A stretch of 64,000 nucleotides of DNA from Planctomycetota bacterium (GTDB lineage Bacteria; Planctomycetota; Phycisphaerae; UBA1845; UTPLA1): contig QEVG01000007.1 of assembly GCA_003576905.1 (NCBI GenBank), forward strand, positions 1-64,000, written 5' to 3'. Both the position numbers and the translations under genes were made by a program. Below, piece after piece: positions 44,726-51,921 of this stretch; within the stretch, counting starts at the first letter, position 1; each line of letters starts with the position of its first letter. The notes under the pieces are model-generated. The model ran no database searches. It worked only from the letters and a program-made list of their open reading frames with translations, and was not told the origin of the DNA.

Positions 44726-45325
44726 ATGACACACTCGGGTCGAAAACAGATCGTCGTCGCCGTTACCGGCGCGAGCGGAGCGGTGTACCCCCGGCGCCTG
44801 TTACAGGTTCTGGTGGCCGGAGGCGCGGACGTGCACCTGGTCATTTCGCCCTACGGCCGGCAGCTCTTCGCGGACGAGCTGGACATTGCCAACCCGACGC
44901 CCGAGGTGCTCGCCGGCCCCGAGGCCGCCCGGTCAATTCACGTCTACGCCTACAAGGACGTGGGCGCGAAGCTCGCCTCGGGCTCATTCCTGACCGACGG
45001 CATGATCGTCTGCCCGTGCAGCAGCAACACGCTGGGTGATATCGCCTCCGGTACCGGCGGAAACCTGATTACACGGGCGGCGGCCGTTCACCTGAAAGAA
45101 GCGCGGCGATTGATCATCGTGGCCCGCGAGATGCCGACGTCACAGATCGAGTTGGAGAACATGCTCCGCATCAGCCGCGCGGGCGGCATCATTTGCCCGG
45201 CTTCGCCCGGGTTTTACATGCGGCCCCAGTCGATCGAAGACCTCGTGGATTTCGTAGTGGGCAAGCTGTGTGATCTGGTGGGCGTTCCGCATCAACTCAG
45301 GACGCGGTGGAATCCGACACCGTGA
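44726..45325 (+). CDS. ubiX: UbiX flavin prenyltransferase
   Basis: Prenylates FMN to make the cofactor used by UbiD. 199 residues. FMN/dimethylallyl-phosphate motifs: VAVTGASGAVY, MIVCPCSSNTLGDIASG and REMPTSQIELENMLRISRAGG. Length is normal. It ends the plus-strand run with ubiD, supporting a shared decarboxylation step. Confidence 0.94.
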   Translation: MTHSGRKQIVVAVTGASGAVYPRRLLQVLVAGGADVHLVISPYGRQLFADELDIANPTPEVLAGPEAARSIHVYAYKDVGAKLASGSFLTDGMIVCPCSSNTLGDIASGTGGNLITRAAAVHLKEARRLIIVAREMPTSQIELENMLRISRAGGIICPASPGFYMRPQSIEDLVDFVVGKLCDLVGVPHQLRTRWNPTP

Positions 45326-45341
45326 AATCGGCGCGCGGCCG

Positions 45342-45995
45342 TCAGCCGCCGATTGGCCGGGAATAGGTGGGCGGTGGCGTTGGTGACGTCTGCACGCCGC
45401 CGTAGGGCAGGCCAAACGGCTGCGGCTCCGCACGGTAATGGCCGCGCATGTATCCGGCGGGCGTGAACTCGCCGCGGGTGTAGTTCCCGTCTCCGCGATA
45501 ATCGCCGCGAATATAGCCATACGGCGTATGCTCGCCGCGCGTGTAATCACCCTCGCGGCGATAGTGCCCGCGCACATAGCCGGCGGGCGTGTGCTCTCCC
45601 TGAACGTAGTAAGGCTCCGCGCGCAGCGGAGCGGCCCCGCTCTGGGATGTTCCGGGTCGCGAAAGCGCCTCAGCCCACTCGACGGGAATCAATTCCCGGC
45701 TGGTGCCGGTGTAGCGGCCTTCAATCCAGGAGGCCGAATCATCGTCGCGATTGCGCGCTGCCTCTGTGGATGCGTTTAGCGCAGCGGTGTCGCCGGCCGC
45801 ATCGGACCCGTCGGCGTCGTTTCGCTTCGGATCCTCGGGAACGAGACCGTTCGGCGTCCGACGGTAGATCGGCGGCGGACCGAGTGATGAGTGTTCGGGC
45901 GGGGGCGTCCACTCCGGACGCGCGCAGCCAGCGCCCGCGAGAATGAAGACAGCGGTCGATTTTGCAAGCCAGAAGCGCCGCGTGAGTTTTTTCAT
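45342..45995 (-). CDS. Repeat lipoprotein, unknown function
   Basis: 217 residues. A basic N-terminus (MKKLTRRFW) and hydrophobic stretch end at lipobox-like AGAGC (Cys 24). Pro-rich and acidic disordered regions follow. Three tandem 21-residue repeats cover about 133-193, GExTPxGYxRGxYRxxxxYTR. ATG 45995 is preferred, and a TATAAT lies 20-25 bases before it. Probably at the outer membrane or cell surface; function unknown. Confidence 0.75.
   Translation of the reverse strand: MKKLTRRFWLAKSTAVFILAGAGCARPEWTPPPEHSSLGPPPIYRRTPNGLVPEDPKRNDADGSDAAGDTAALNASTEAARNRDDDSASWIEGRYTGTSRELIPVEWAEALSRPGTSQSGAAPLRAEPYYVQGEHTPAGYVRGHYRREGDYTRGEHTPYGYIRGDYRGDGNYTRGEFTPAGYMRGHYRAEPQPFGLPYGGVQTSPTPPPTYSRPIGG
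45417..45599 (-). repeat. Three 63-bp in-frame repeats in the lipoprotein
   Basis: Units of 63 bases encode GEHTPAGYVRGHYR-like 21-residue blocks. Third positions vary between units, so the protein sequence rather than the DNA is conserved. The third unit is degenerate at its end. Confidence 0.8.
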
Positions 45996-46012
45996 CGCTT
46001 TACACATACTCA

Positions 46013-46018
46013 ATTATA
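46013..46018 (-). promoter_or_regulatory. -10 box (TATAAT) for the repeat lipoprotein
   Basis: Perfect TATAAT on the minus strand, about 18 bases from the ATG at 45995, so the leader is short. No convincing -35 is at normal spacing. Confidence 0.45.
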
Positions 46019-46080
46019 TGGTGCTCCTCTCCGTTGGACACTCAGAAGGCGATGAAGTTGGGCGAATTGCTCCGGCGCAG

Positions 46081-46119
46081 AAGAAAAAAGGCCCGGACGC
46101 CGCTCGGAGCCCGGACCTT
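46081..46119 (-). terminator. Rho-independent terminator downstream of the original OsmC gene
   Basis: An 11-bp stem with two wobble pairs (AAGGTCCGGGC with GTCCGGGCCTT; 46088-46098 and 46109-46119) is followed on the minus strand by TTTTTTCTTCT. It lies 40 bases past the ancestral stop of the OsmC-like gene (46158), matching a gene end that existed before the IS insertion. Confidence 0.75.
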
Positions 46120-46157
46120 CAAATCGGGCCAATAGACCCAGTGCTTCGCGCCTGCAC

Positions 46158-46218
46158 CTATTCAATGACGAGGTTCGGCTTCATCCGAATCGGCCGCGAG
46201 AGATTCCAGAAATTCGGC
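46158..46218 (-). pseudogene. Severed 3' end of the OsmC-like gene
   Basis: Read on the minus strand from the IS junction, the frame gives NFWNLSRPIRMKPNLVIE and TAG at 46158. Joined at the CGGC duplication to the gene ending at 47556, it continues the OsmC-like protein in frame after ...VMAQSP. This remnant is what the insertion cut off. Confidence 0.85.
46215..46218. repeat. 4-bp target-site duplication, left copy
   Basis: CGGC directly precedes the left terminal repeat and is repeated at 47559-47562 after the right end. A 4-bp duplication is normal for IS3-family elements. Confidence 0.8.
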
Positions 46219-46259
46219 TGACCTGCTCCCCGGAACTTGATCCAGTTCTTATGAGAGTC
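46219..46259. repeat. IS terminal inverted repeat, left
   Basis: Begins TGACCTGC and ends TTATGAGAGTC. It matches the reverse complement of 47519-47558 except for a few central bases and one length difference. Confidence 0.88.
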
Positions 46260-46290
46260 TTTACTGCCCGGATGGGCAAGGAGATTCTCG

Positions 46291-46566
46291 ATGAAGCGGA
46301 AGCGACATGGCCCGGACCAGATCATCGCCAAGCTGCGTGAGGCGGACGCGATGCTGGGGACCGGGGCGAGCATCGGTCAGGTGTGTCAGCGGCTGGAGGT
46401 CAGCGAGCAGACCTTCCATCGCTGGCGGAATCAGTACGGCGGGATGAAGGCCGAGGCGGCCAAGCAGCTCAAGGAGCTGGAGATCGAGAACCGCCGGCTG
46501 AAGAAGGCGGTGGCCGACCTGATCCTTGATAAGCAGATCCTGGAGGAAGTGCTGAAGGGAAAATAG
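46291..46566 (+). CDS. IS3-family transposase OrfA
   Basis: 91-residue DNA-binding helix-turn-helix part of the transposase. QVCQRLEVSEQTFHRWRNQYGG is the recognition helix region, followed by a leucine-zipper-like coiled coil (AKQLKELEIENRRLKKAVAD) that lets it dimerise. It ends with AAG GGA AAA TAG, containing the slippery heptamer GGGAAAA at 46557-46563, whose -1 shift enters OrfB's frame. Confidence 0.93.
   Translation: MKRKRHGPDQIIAKLREADAMLGTGASIGQVCQRLEVSEQTFHRWRNQYGGMKAEAAKQLKELEIENRRLKKAVADLILDKQILEEVLKGK
46557..46563 (+). other. -1 programmed frameshift site GGGAAAA
   Basis: The heptamer fits X XXY YYZ exactly in the OrfA frame (G GGA AAA) just before its TAG. After slipping, the frame runs without stops into OrfB's GTG at 46620 (57 bases, a multiple of 3). 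A frameshifted OrfAB transposase is therefore expected. Confidence 0.75.
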
Positions 46567-46619
46567 CGAGCCCGGCGCGCCGCAGGGAGGCGGCGAAGCA
46601 GGCGCAGACGACATGCGAG

Positions 46620-47543
46620 GTGTCGGAGCGTCGGGCATGCGAAGTGATCCATCAGCCCCGAAGCACGCAGCGGTATAGGCCGCTGGTGGTGGACGATGAA
46701 GCAGCCCTGGTGAAGCGGATGCACGAGCTGGTGCGGCATCACCCGCGCTACGGCTACCGACGGGTCTGGGCGCTGCTCCGAATGGACGGCTGGCAGGTGA
46801 ACCGCAAGCGGGTGTATCGGCTGTGGAAGAAGGAAGGGTTCAAAGTGCCCCGTAGGCAGCACAAGAGGCGAAGATTAGGCAATAGCGACGCGGGGATTCT
46901 GCGTCATCGGCCGGCGCATCCCAATCACGTGTGGGCGTGGGATTTCATCCATGATCGGGATGAGGGCAACCGGCCGCTGAAGTGGCTGACCCTCGTGGAT
47001 GAGTACACGCGGGAGTGCCTGGCTCTGGAAGTCGAGCGGGGCATGACGGCCTCGGCGGTGATCGACGTGCTGGCCCAAATGATTCTGATTCGCGGGGCGC
47101 CCGGATTCATCCGCAGCGATAACGGCCCGGAGTTCATCGCCCGGGCGATGCGTTCGTACCTGGAAGCCACCGCGGTGGGCACGCTGTACATCGAGCCGGG
47201 CTCGCCCTGGGAAAACGGCTACGCCGAGAGCTTCAACGGCAAGCTGCGCGATGAACTGCTCGACGCGGAGTCGTTCGCCGATCTGCGGGAGGCCAAGGCC
47301 CTCGCGGCCGAGTGGCAGAACCAGTACAACCATCGCCGTCCGCACTCGTCGCTGGACTATCAGACGCCGGCGGCCTTTGCGGCGCAGTGTAGAGAGAAGG
47401 ACTCCGTCGCGGGGGCTCTGCCCCCGCACCCCCGCCAGGGGCGCTGCCCCTGGACCCCGGCTTCTTCCCCTCCTGCGGGTTCGCTTCGTGCGCCCTCGCA
47501 GGATCGAAAGTTGGTCGCGACTCTCATAACGACTGGTACATAA
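46620..47543 (+). CDS. IS3-family transposase OrfB (DDE integrase)
   Basis: 307 residues, probably read as part of the OrfAB fusion. An HTH_21-like segment HHPRYGYRRVWALL is followed by the rve catalytic core: Asp in VWAWDFIHD, Asp in RSDNGPEF and Glu in SPWENGYAESFNG. All three catalytic acids are present. The last 45 residues run through the hairpins into the right terminal repeat and are likely not functional. GTG start when read alone. Confidence 0.93.
   Translation: MSERRACEVIHQPRSTQRYRPLVVDDEAALVKRMHELVRHHPRYGYRRVWALLRMDGWQVNRKRVYRLWKKEGFKVPRRQHKRRRLGNSDAGILRHRPAHPNHVWAWDFIHDRDEGNRPLKWLTLVDEYTRECLALEVERGMTASAVIDVLAQMILIRGAPGFIRSDNGPEFIARAMRSYLEATAVGTLYIEPGSPWENGYAESFNGKLRDELLDAESFADLREAKALAAEWQNQYNHRRPHSSLDYQTPAAFAAQCREKDSVAGALPPHPRQGRCPWTPASSPPAGSLRAPSQDRKLVATLITTGT
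47409..47453. repeat. Two perfect 8-bp hairpins near the IS right end
   Basis: GCGGGGGC TCT GCCCCCGC at 47409-47427 and CCAGGGGC GCT GCCCCTGG at 47435-47453, each with a three-base loop. They could block transcription entering the element or assist transposition. Confidence 0.6.
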
Positions 47544-47558
47544 ACCGGGGGCAGGTCA
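47519..47558. repeat. IS terminal inverted repeat, right
   Basis: Contains GACTCTCATAA and ends GCAGGTCA, the inverse of the left end. Its outermost TGA, read on the minus strand, supplies the present stop codon of the truncated OsmC-like gene. Confidence 0.88.
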
Positions 47559-48059
47559 CGGCGACTGGGCCATCACGGTCTCATGCACCCTTTGAAACGC
47601 CTCGGGCGCGCCGTCGCCCCTCAACCGTACGGTGTAGCGGATTTCCTCGTAGCCGGGCTTCACGCTTGCATCAAGCCCCAGAAAGCCGCGAAGGTCCAGC
47701 TCGCCCTCCGTTTCAATCGAGATCGATCGCAATTCGATGCCATGCGCCGCGCAGCCGGCGACATAGCCGACCATCATGCAGGCATTAAGCCCGGCCATGA
47801 GTACCTCCTGCGGATTCGGCGCGGCGGCGCGGCCCAGGAGTTCCGGAGGTTCATCGGTGGCGATGGAAAACCCGCGCGGCAACCGGCGGCCGCCGAGTTC
47901 CCAATCCTCGACGCGCGTTTCTGAGCGCGTTCCGCCCATCCAGTTCGTGTTCACGCGGAACTTCGCGATGCCGCGCGAAGGGTCCCGGGCGACATCGTCC
48001 GCCATCCGTTCAAGCCCGATCAGGTCAATTCCATTCCGTGTCGTGATTGTCTCCGTCAT
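47556..48059 (-). CDS. OsmC-like protein, C-terminally truncated by the IS
   Basis: 167 residues of the OsmC/Ohr-like thiol-peroxidase fold. The central region has the family's NPQEVLMAGLNACMMVGYV with its Cys. The frame stops at 47556 only because the IS begins with TGA; the severed tail (18 residues) survives at 46158-46218. Loss is limited to the C-terminus, so partial function is possible. Divergent from the TetR regulator, which may control it. Confidence 0.85.
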   Translation of the reverse strand: MTETITTRNGIDLIGLERMADDVARDPSRGIAKFRVNTNWMGGTRSETRVEDWELGGRRLPRGFSIATDEPPELLGRAAAPNPQEVLMAGLNACMMVGYVAGCAAHGIELRSISIETEGELDLRGFLGLDASVKPGYEEIRYTVRLRGDGAPEAFQRVHETVMAQSP

Positions 48060-48158
48060 TGGGATACCCTTTCAGATACGCCTTCAGCGCCGTTTTGTAC
48101 CGGGCGGTCACCCGCCGCCCCTTCAACGGGCGACCATTCGCCCACAAGTAAGGATGAC

Positions 48159-48212
48159 TCAAGAACTGCCAAAGTCACTTGACTGCCGGTGCGAAAGAGC
48201 TTGACTGTCGGT
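48159..48212. promoter_or_regulatory. Repeated CTTGACTGCCGGT elements, TetR operator candidate
   Basis: CTTGACTGCCGGT (48178-48190) recurs as CTTGACTGTCGGT (48200-48212), 22 bases apart, two helical turns. A looser copy (CAAGAACTGCC) is at about 48159. They lie between the divergent OsmC-like and TetR genes and include TTGACT -35-like hexamers, so binding there could repress both. Confidence 0.4.
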
Positions 48213-48285
48213 ACACCCCCCGGACGGAGTATCATGAAATCGCGGCCGATCCCCGCGGCCGGCCCGCGTCTTTCCAGGGTGGAAC

Positions 48286-48864
48286 ATGGCCGAATCGGCA
48301 CGAGACCGGATCATCTGCACGGCGCACGACCTATTTTATCGCGTGGGCTTTCACTCCGTCGGTCTGGACGCCATCCTCGGCGAAGTGGGTGTCACCAAGA
48401 CGACCTTTTATAATCACTTCGAGAGCAAGGAAGATCTCGTCCGCGAGGTACTCGCCTGGCATGACCGCTGGTGGCAGGACACGTTTCGCGAAATGCTCCG
48501 CCGCCACGGGGGCGACCGGCCGCGCGATCAGCTGCTGGCCGTGCCGGCGGCACTGGAGGAGGCGTTCAGCGGCGATGCCTTCAACGGCTGCTTCTTCGTA
48601 AACGTCGCGGTGCAGTTTCCACTGCCGCACGACCCGGCCCACGAAATGGCCGCCGCCCACAAGCACGCCATGGGAAACATTATCCGCGAACTGGCGGGCT
48701 ACGCCGGCGCATCAGACCCTGCCGCCATGGCGGACGAAATTTCGCTGATCATGGAGGGGGCCTATGTTACGCAGCAGGTGACCCGCAGCTCAAAAACCGC
48801 CCAAATCGCGTGTCGCCTGGTTGAGCAGGTCGTCGCACGGTACCTGCCGTTGCCAGCCGGTTAA
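48286..48864 (+). CDS. TetR-family transcriptional regulator
   Basis: 192 residues. N-terminal helix-turn-helix DAILGEVGVTKTTFYNHFESKEDLV, with a helical ligand domain after it. Ligand unknown. It diverges from the OsmC-like gene and likely regulates it. Its C-terminal third is duplicated 1.3 kb downstream (from 49908). ATG 48286. Confidence 0.92.
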   Translation: MAESARDRIICTAHDLFYRVGFHSVGLDAILGEVGVTKTTFYNHFESKEDLVREVLAWHDRWWQDTFREMLRRHGGDRPRDQLLAVPAALEEAFSGDAFNGCFFVNVAVQFPLPHDPAHEMAAAHKHAMGNIIRELAGYAGASDPAAMADEISLIMEGAYVTQQVTRSSKTAQIACRLVEQVVARYLPLPAG

Positions 48865-48959
48865 GCGGGGGGGGCAACCGCACAGTCCGAAGCCGACAAC
48901 GTGATGTCCTGGATGAACATTCGAGCGTCTGTGGCCCCGCTGTGGCTGCTCGACGCGCC

Positions 48960-49682
48960 TCAGGTCCCCAGCGAGAAGGCACGTCGATCCGATGCCTCGA
49001 CAATGACCACGCCGCCGCGGAATCCAAGAGCCTGATTCGCCGTTCGATGCCGAGCCAGCTTCACCTCGATGGTGCCCGGAAGGTACTTGGCCAATTCTTG
49101 CGACCCAATGCTCAGGGTGCCTGAATCCGGCCGGTCACTCAACGTCTCGATGGATCGCATCGTGCTTCCCGGTCGTTCCGGGTCGGGCACATCGCCCTCA
49201 ATGCTCACGGTCACGAGTACGCCGGGCTCTGCGGACGGCGACCATAAGAGCGTAAAACCCGAACTGGAGACTGTCTCGCCGGCGGACGGTGCGGTGATCG
49301 AAGTCTCGTTGACGGCGGTGACCAGCATATCTCGAATCTCGCCATCATTGCTGAAGGTAATACTGTGTGCGTTGGGTGGGGCTAGTACCATGACGGTTGC
49401 GGATACCCAGCCGGGAAGATCAAGAAATCGATGCTCGAGCGCCGTACCGTCCACGCCCAGCACCTGCGTGCGCGACAACTCGAGCACTTGGAAGATAAGG
49501 AATCCGGCCTCGCGATCAATGACATGCGCGGTGACGTCGGCGCTCGCCCTGCCCAGCGGTCGGGAGATCTTCAGGAACAGCTCGCCCCGAACACTCAGGT
49601 CGATACCGTCCGTGGGCTCCGGCGGTGGGCAGCCGCCCATGAGGGCGGGGATCAACGACGCAAGCATCAGGCACTTTCTCAT
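48960..49682 (-). CDS. Lipoprotein, unknown function
   Basis: 240 residues. Signal MRKCLMLASLIPALMGGC with a lipobox-like end at Cys 18 (M-G-G-C). The mature part is beta-rich with Ig/FN3-like LLWSPSAEPGVLVTVSI features; no family assigned. GAGGAG precedes the ATG at 49682. It lies between the TetR gene and its broken duplicate, so it was either inserted into or trapped by that duplication. Confidence 0.78.
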   Translation of the reverse strand: MRKCLMLASLIPALMGGCPPPEPTDGIDLSVRGELFLKISRPLGRASADVTAHVIDREAGFLIFQVLELSRTQVLGVDGTALEHRFLDLPGWVSATVMVLAPPNAHSITFSNDGEIRDMLVTAVNETSITAPSAGETVSSSGFTLLWSPSAEPGVLVTVSIEGDVPDPERPGSTMRSIETLSDRPDSGTLSIGSQELAKYLPGTIEVKLARHRTANQALGFRGGVVIVEASDRRAFSLGT

Positions 49683-49907
49683 GGTAGTCTCCTCGCTCCG
49701 GTGAGTCCTTTAGGTGACGAATGAACGCGAGAGCGGCACACCACCGCTCCGAGCAGGTGTACCCGGATCAGAGGGGGTTCTTCTCAGGAATCATCCGGCC
49801 GTTCCACGGGCTCCTTCGCGAAACTGCGGTGTTCCCACTGCTCAGGCGGACCGGCCCGCGATATAGCCCCGATATGCAGTAAGGTAATGGACCGCGCGAT
49901 CTACGGC

Positions 49908-50113
49908 TGGCCGCCGCCCACAAGCACGCCATGGGAAACATCATCCGCGAACTGGCGGGCTACACCGGCGCATCAGACCCTGCCGCCATGGTGGAGGAGA
50001 TGTCGCTGATCATGGAGGGGGCCTATGTTACGCAGCAGGTGACCGGCAGCCCGAAGACCGCCCCAATCGCCCGTCGGCTGGTGAATGAAGTCGTCGCACG
50101 CTATGTGTCCTGA
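49908..50113 (+). pseudogene. Broken duplicate of the TetR C-terminus
   Basis: Starting at TGGCCGCCGCCCACAAGCAC (also at 48647), the DNA and protein follow the TetR gene's last third to a stop. The encoded MGNIIRELAGYTGASDPAAM matches MGNIIRELAGYAGASDPAAM, with about a dozen changes overall. The HTH half is missing. A 60-residue open frame remains (49931-50113). Confidence 0.85.
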
Positions 50114-50359
50114 CTGTCACGCGTGACCGGAAGCTCTGAATTCCCGCTGACATCCACCGACCGAAGGCTATCGCAATCAAACATTGCCGTAGCGAGCACG
50201 GCCGGTGCCGTGGACACCGCAGCCGCGGAGAGAGAGTCCTGGAAGTCAATGAGCCGTCGGGTTTTACAAATCCGTGGAGTAGGCCATCCGTCCTTCTCGT
50301 TGTGTAGACAACGCCTTTCACGATCGAAGGGGCGAGAAGTATGCGAATGGAGCAGTCCC

Positions 50360-51064
50360 GTGAGCAAATGCAGCATGTTCGTAGTCGTTCTGGCCTACCA
50401 ATCAGCGCTGGCCGGCGCGCCCAATCCGACGGTCGTGAATTTCGACACCTATCCCGACGGGGCGACGGTTGAGCCGGACGACCGATTCACAATCCAGTAT
50501 TCGACAGTTGGTGTTGAGTTCACCGACGGTGGAGACTCCGGCCCCGCGCCGTCCGGTAATGCGTGTTCCTTTTCTGCGCCGAATCACGCCTACGCCGATC
50601 GGATCGTCGCGTACTTCGTCGATCCCTGCACCGGAATTCCATCGACCACCGACTACGCCGGCACGCGGCAGGATTTCTGCTGGGTGCCCGGCGAGGGCAT
50701 CGACATGTACGGGTACGACGCCCAGGGCAATCTCCTCGATCATCAGTTCAACGCAGGCGGCGGGAACTTCGTGGCTTTCAGTTACCCCGAGCCTGTGATC
50801 GCCCGGCTGGAGATGTTTTGCGTGCTTCAGGGGATCGATGATCTTGCCTTCAACACGCCGGCCGCGGCGCCAAAGGGCGACATGAACTGCGATACGGAGG
50901 TGGACACGCTGGATGTTGCGCCCTTCGCCCTGGCGCTTATCGACGCCCCCGCCTACGACGCCTCGTTCGCGCCCTGCGATGTGCGCCGCGCCGACATGAA
51001 CTGCGACCGCCGCGTCGACGCGCTCGATGTACAGGGCTTTGTGAACGCCCTCATCGCGCCTTGA
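50360..51064 (+). CDS. Secreted protein with dockerin-like tail
   Basis: 234 residues from GTG 50360, set by GGAG seven bases upstream and by the signal peptide (VSKCSMFVVVLAYQSALA) it creates; longer frames from 50123 lack a signal. A beta domain with several Cys follows. The C-terminus has two DMNCD calcium-loop units (KGDMNCDTEVDTLDV and ADMNCDRRVDALDV), the planctomycete dockerin-like form. Role unknown. Confidence 0.8.
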   Translation: MSKCSMFVVVLAYQSALAGAPNPTVVNFDTYPDGATVEPDDRFTIQYSTVGVEFTDGGDSGPAPSGNACSFSAPNHAYADRIVAYFVDPCTGIPSTTDYAGTRQDFCWVPGEGIDMYGYDAQGNLLDHQFNAGGGNFVAFSYPEPVIARLEMFCVLQGIDDLAFNTPAAAPKGDMNCDTEVDTLDVAPFALALIDAPAYDASFAPCDVRRADMNCDRRVDALDVQGFVNALIAP

Positions 51065-51252
51065 GGCTGTAAACGATCTGATCACCGCCGATAGGATCAT
51101 CGCGACATGTAACTGTGCGGCGGCCTTTCAGCAACTTCGTGGTACTGGTCCGTTGTTGCCGGCGCGCCCGGGGCGACTGTTCGCGAATAACAGCCGCGGG
51201 GCCAGTCGCCCCCGCCAACGACGCCCCCGTATTCTCTGTACCCAGCCTCGGC

Positions 51253-51786
51253 TCAAACCGCGCGTCCATACACGTATGTGCACTGATCGGGAGAGCAGTT
51301 GACGTTGTGCGTGGTCAGGGTGTTGTCGCCGTTTGAGAGCGTGTAGTTGTGCGTTTCGCCGGGGTAGAGAATCGGCGAACACCCCACCGTGCTGCACTGC
51401 TCGGACGGCACGCCGCCCTGGGTGTCGAGCCGCAGTACGGCGGCGTCGGGCAGAACGCGCCAGGTGCCGTAGATATAGACGCGCGCCCCGAGAGCGTAGT
51501 TCGTCTCCTGCGAAAAACTCCCGTTGTTCTGAAGGATCAACTCGATCGTGCCCGCGCCCCACACCGGGTCAACGAACTGTGCCCGCCAGACGCCTTGCAG
51601 CGCGGCCGGGTTTCCCCCCGCGCCCCCGATCGGCGTCGTCCCGCAACCGCCGCCGGCGGCCGTGTTCGGCAGGAGAATGCTCGCCGCGACGAACAAGGCC
51701 AAAACCACTGATCGGACGCGAGCAACTCTGCATGCGTTCTTCGCGCTCTTACGAATGCGCTGACTTTTGTCGGCCACCTTGCACAT
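51253..51786 (-). CDS. Exported Cys-containing protein, unknown function
   Basis: 177 residues from ATG 51786 (AAGGA 8 bases upstream). A long basic N-terminus precedes a hydrophobic stretch (VRSVVLALFVAASILLPNTAA), then GGGCGTTPIGG. The rest is beta-rich with about six cysteines, GVWRAQFVDPVWGAGTIELIL and a terminal CTYVYGRAV. Resembles a small lipocalin-like or META-like domain, but no family is certain. Confidence 0.65.
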   Translation of the reverse strand: MCKVADKSQRIRKSAKNACRVARVRSVVLALFVAASILLPNTAAGGGCGTTPIGGAGGNPAALQGVWRAQFVDPVWGAGTIELILQNNGSFSQETNYALGARVYIYGTWRVLPDAAVLRLDTQGGVPSEQCSTVGCSPILYPGETHNYTLSNGDNTLTTHNVNCSPDQCTYVYGRAV

Positions 51787-51921
51787 AGCGTACATCCTTC
51801 CTCGTATCGACCCGGCGTGCCGCCAAGGGAACCGGTCGATGCCCGAACATTTTCCAAGAGGCCCCTTCCGACCGTTTCGGAGCGCGTCTGAATGGAACAC
51901 TTCAAGCGGCGCGTCGTAATC

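Larger units (their letters stand above)
46219..47558 (+). mobile_element. IS3-family insertion sequence, 1,340 bp, complete
   Basis: Bounded by imperfect inverted repeats of about 40 bp. Both start TGACCTGC and contain TTATGAGAGTC (left 46219-46259, right 47519-47558). The CGGC duplication flanks it. It carries OrfA and OrfB with a slippery GGGAAAA between. All parts needed for movement look intact. Near the right end are two perfect 8-bp hairpins (47409-47427 and 47435-47453). Confidence 0.93.
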
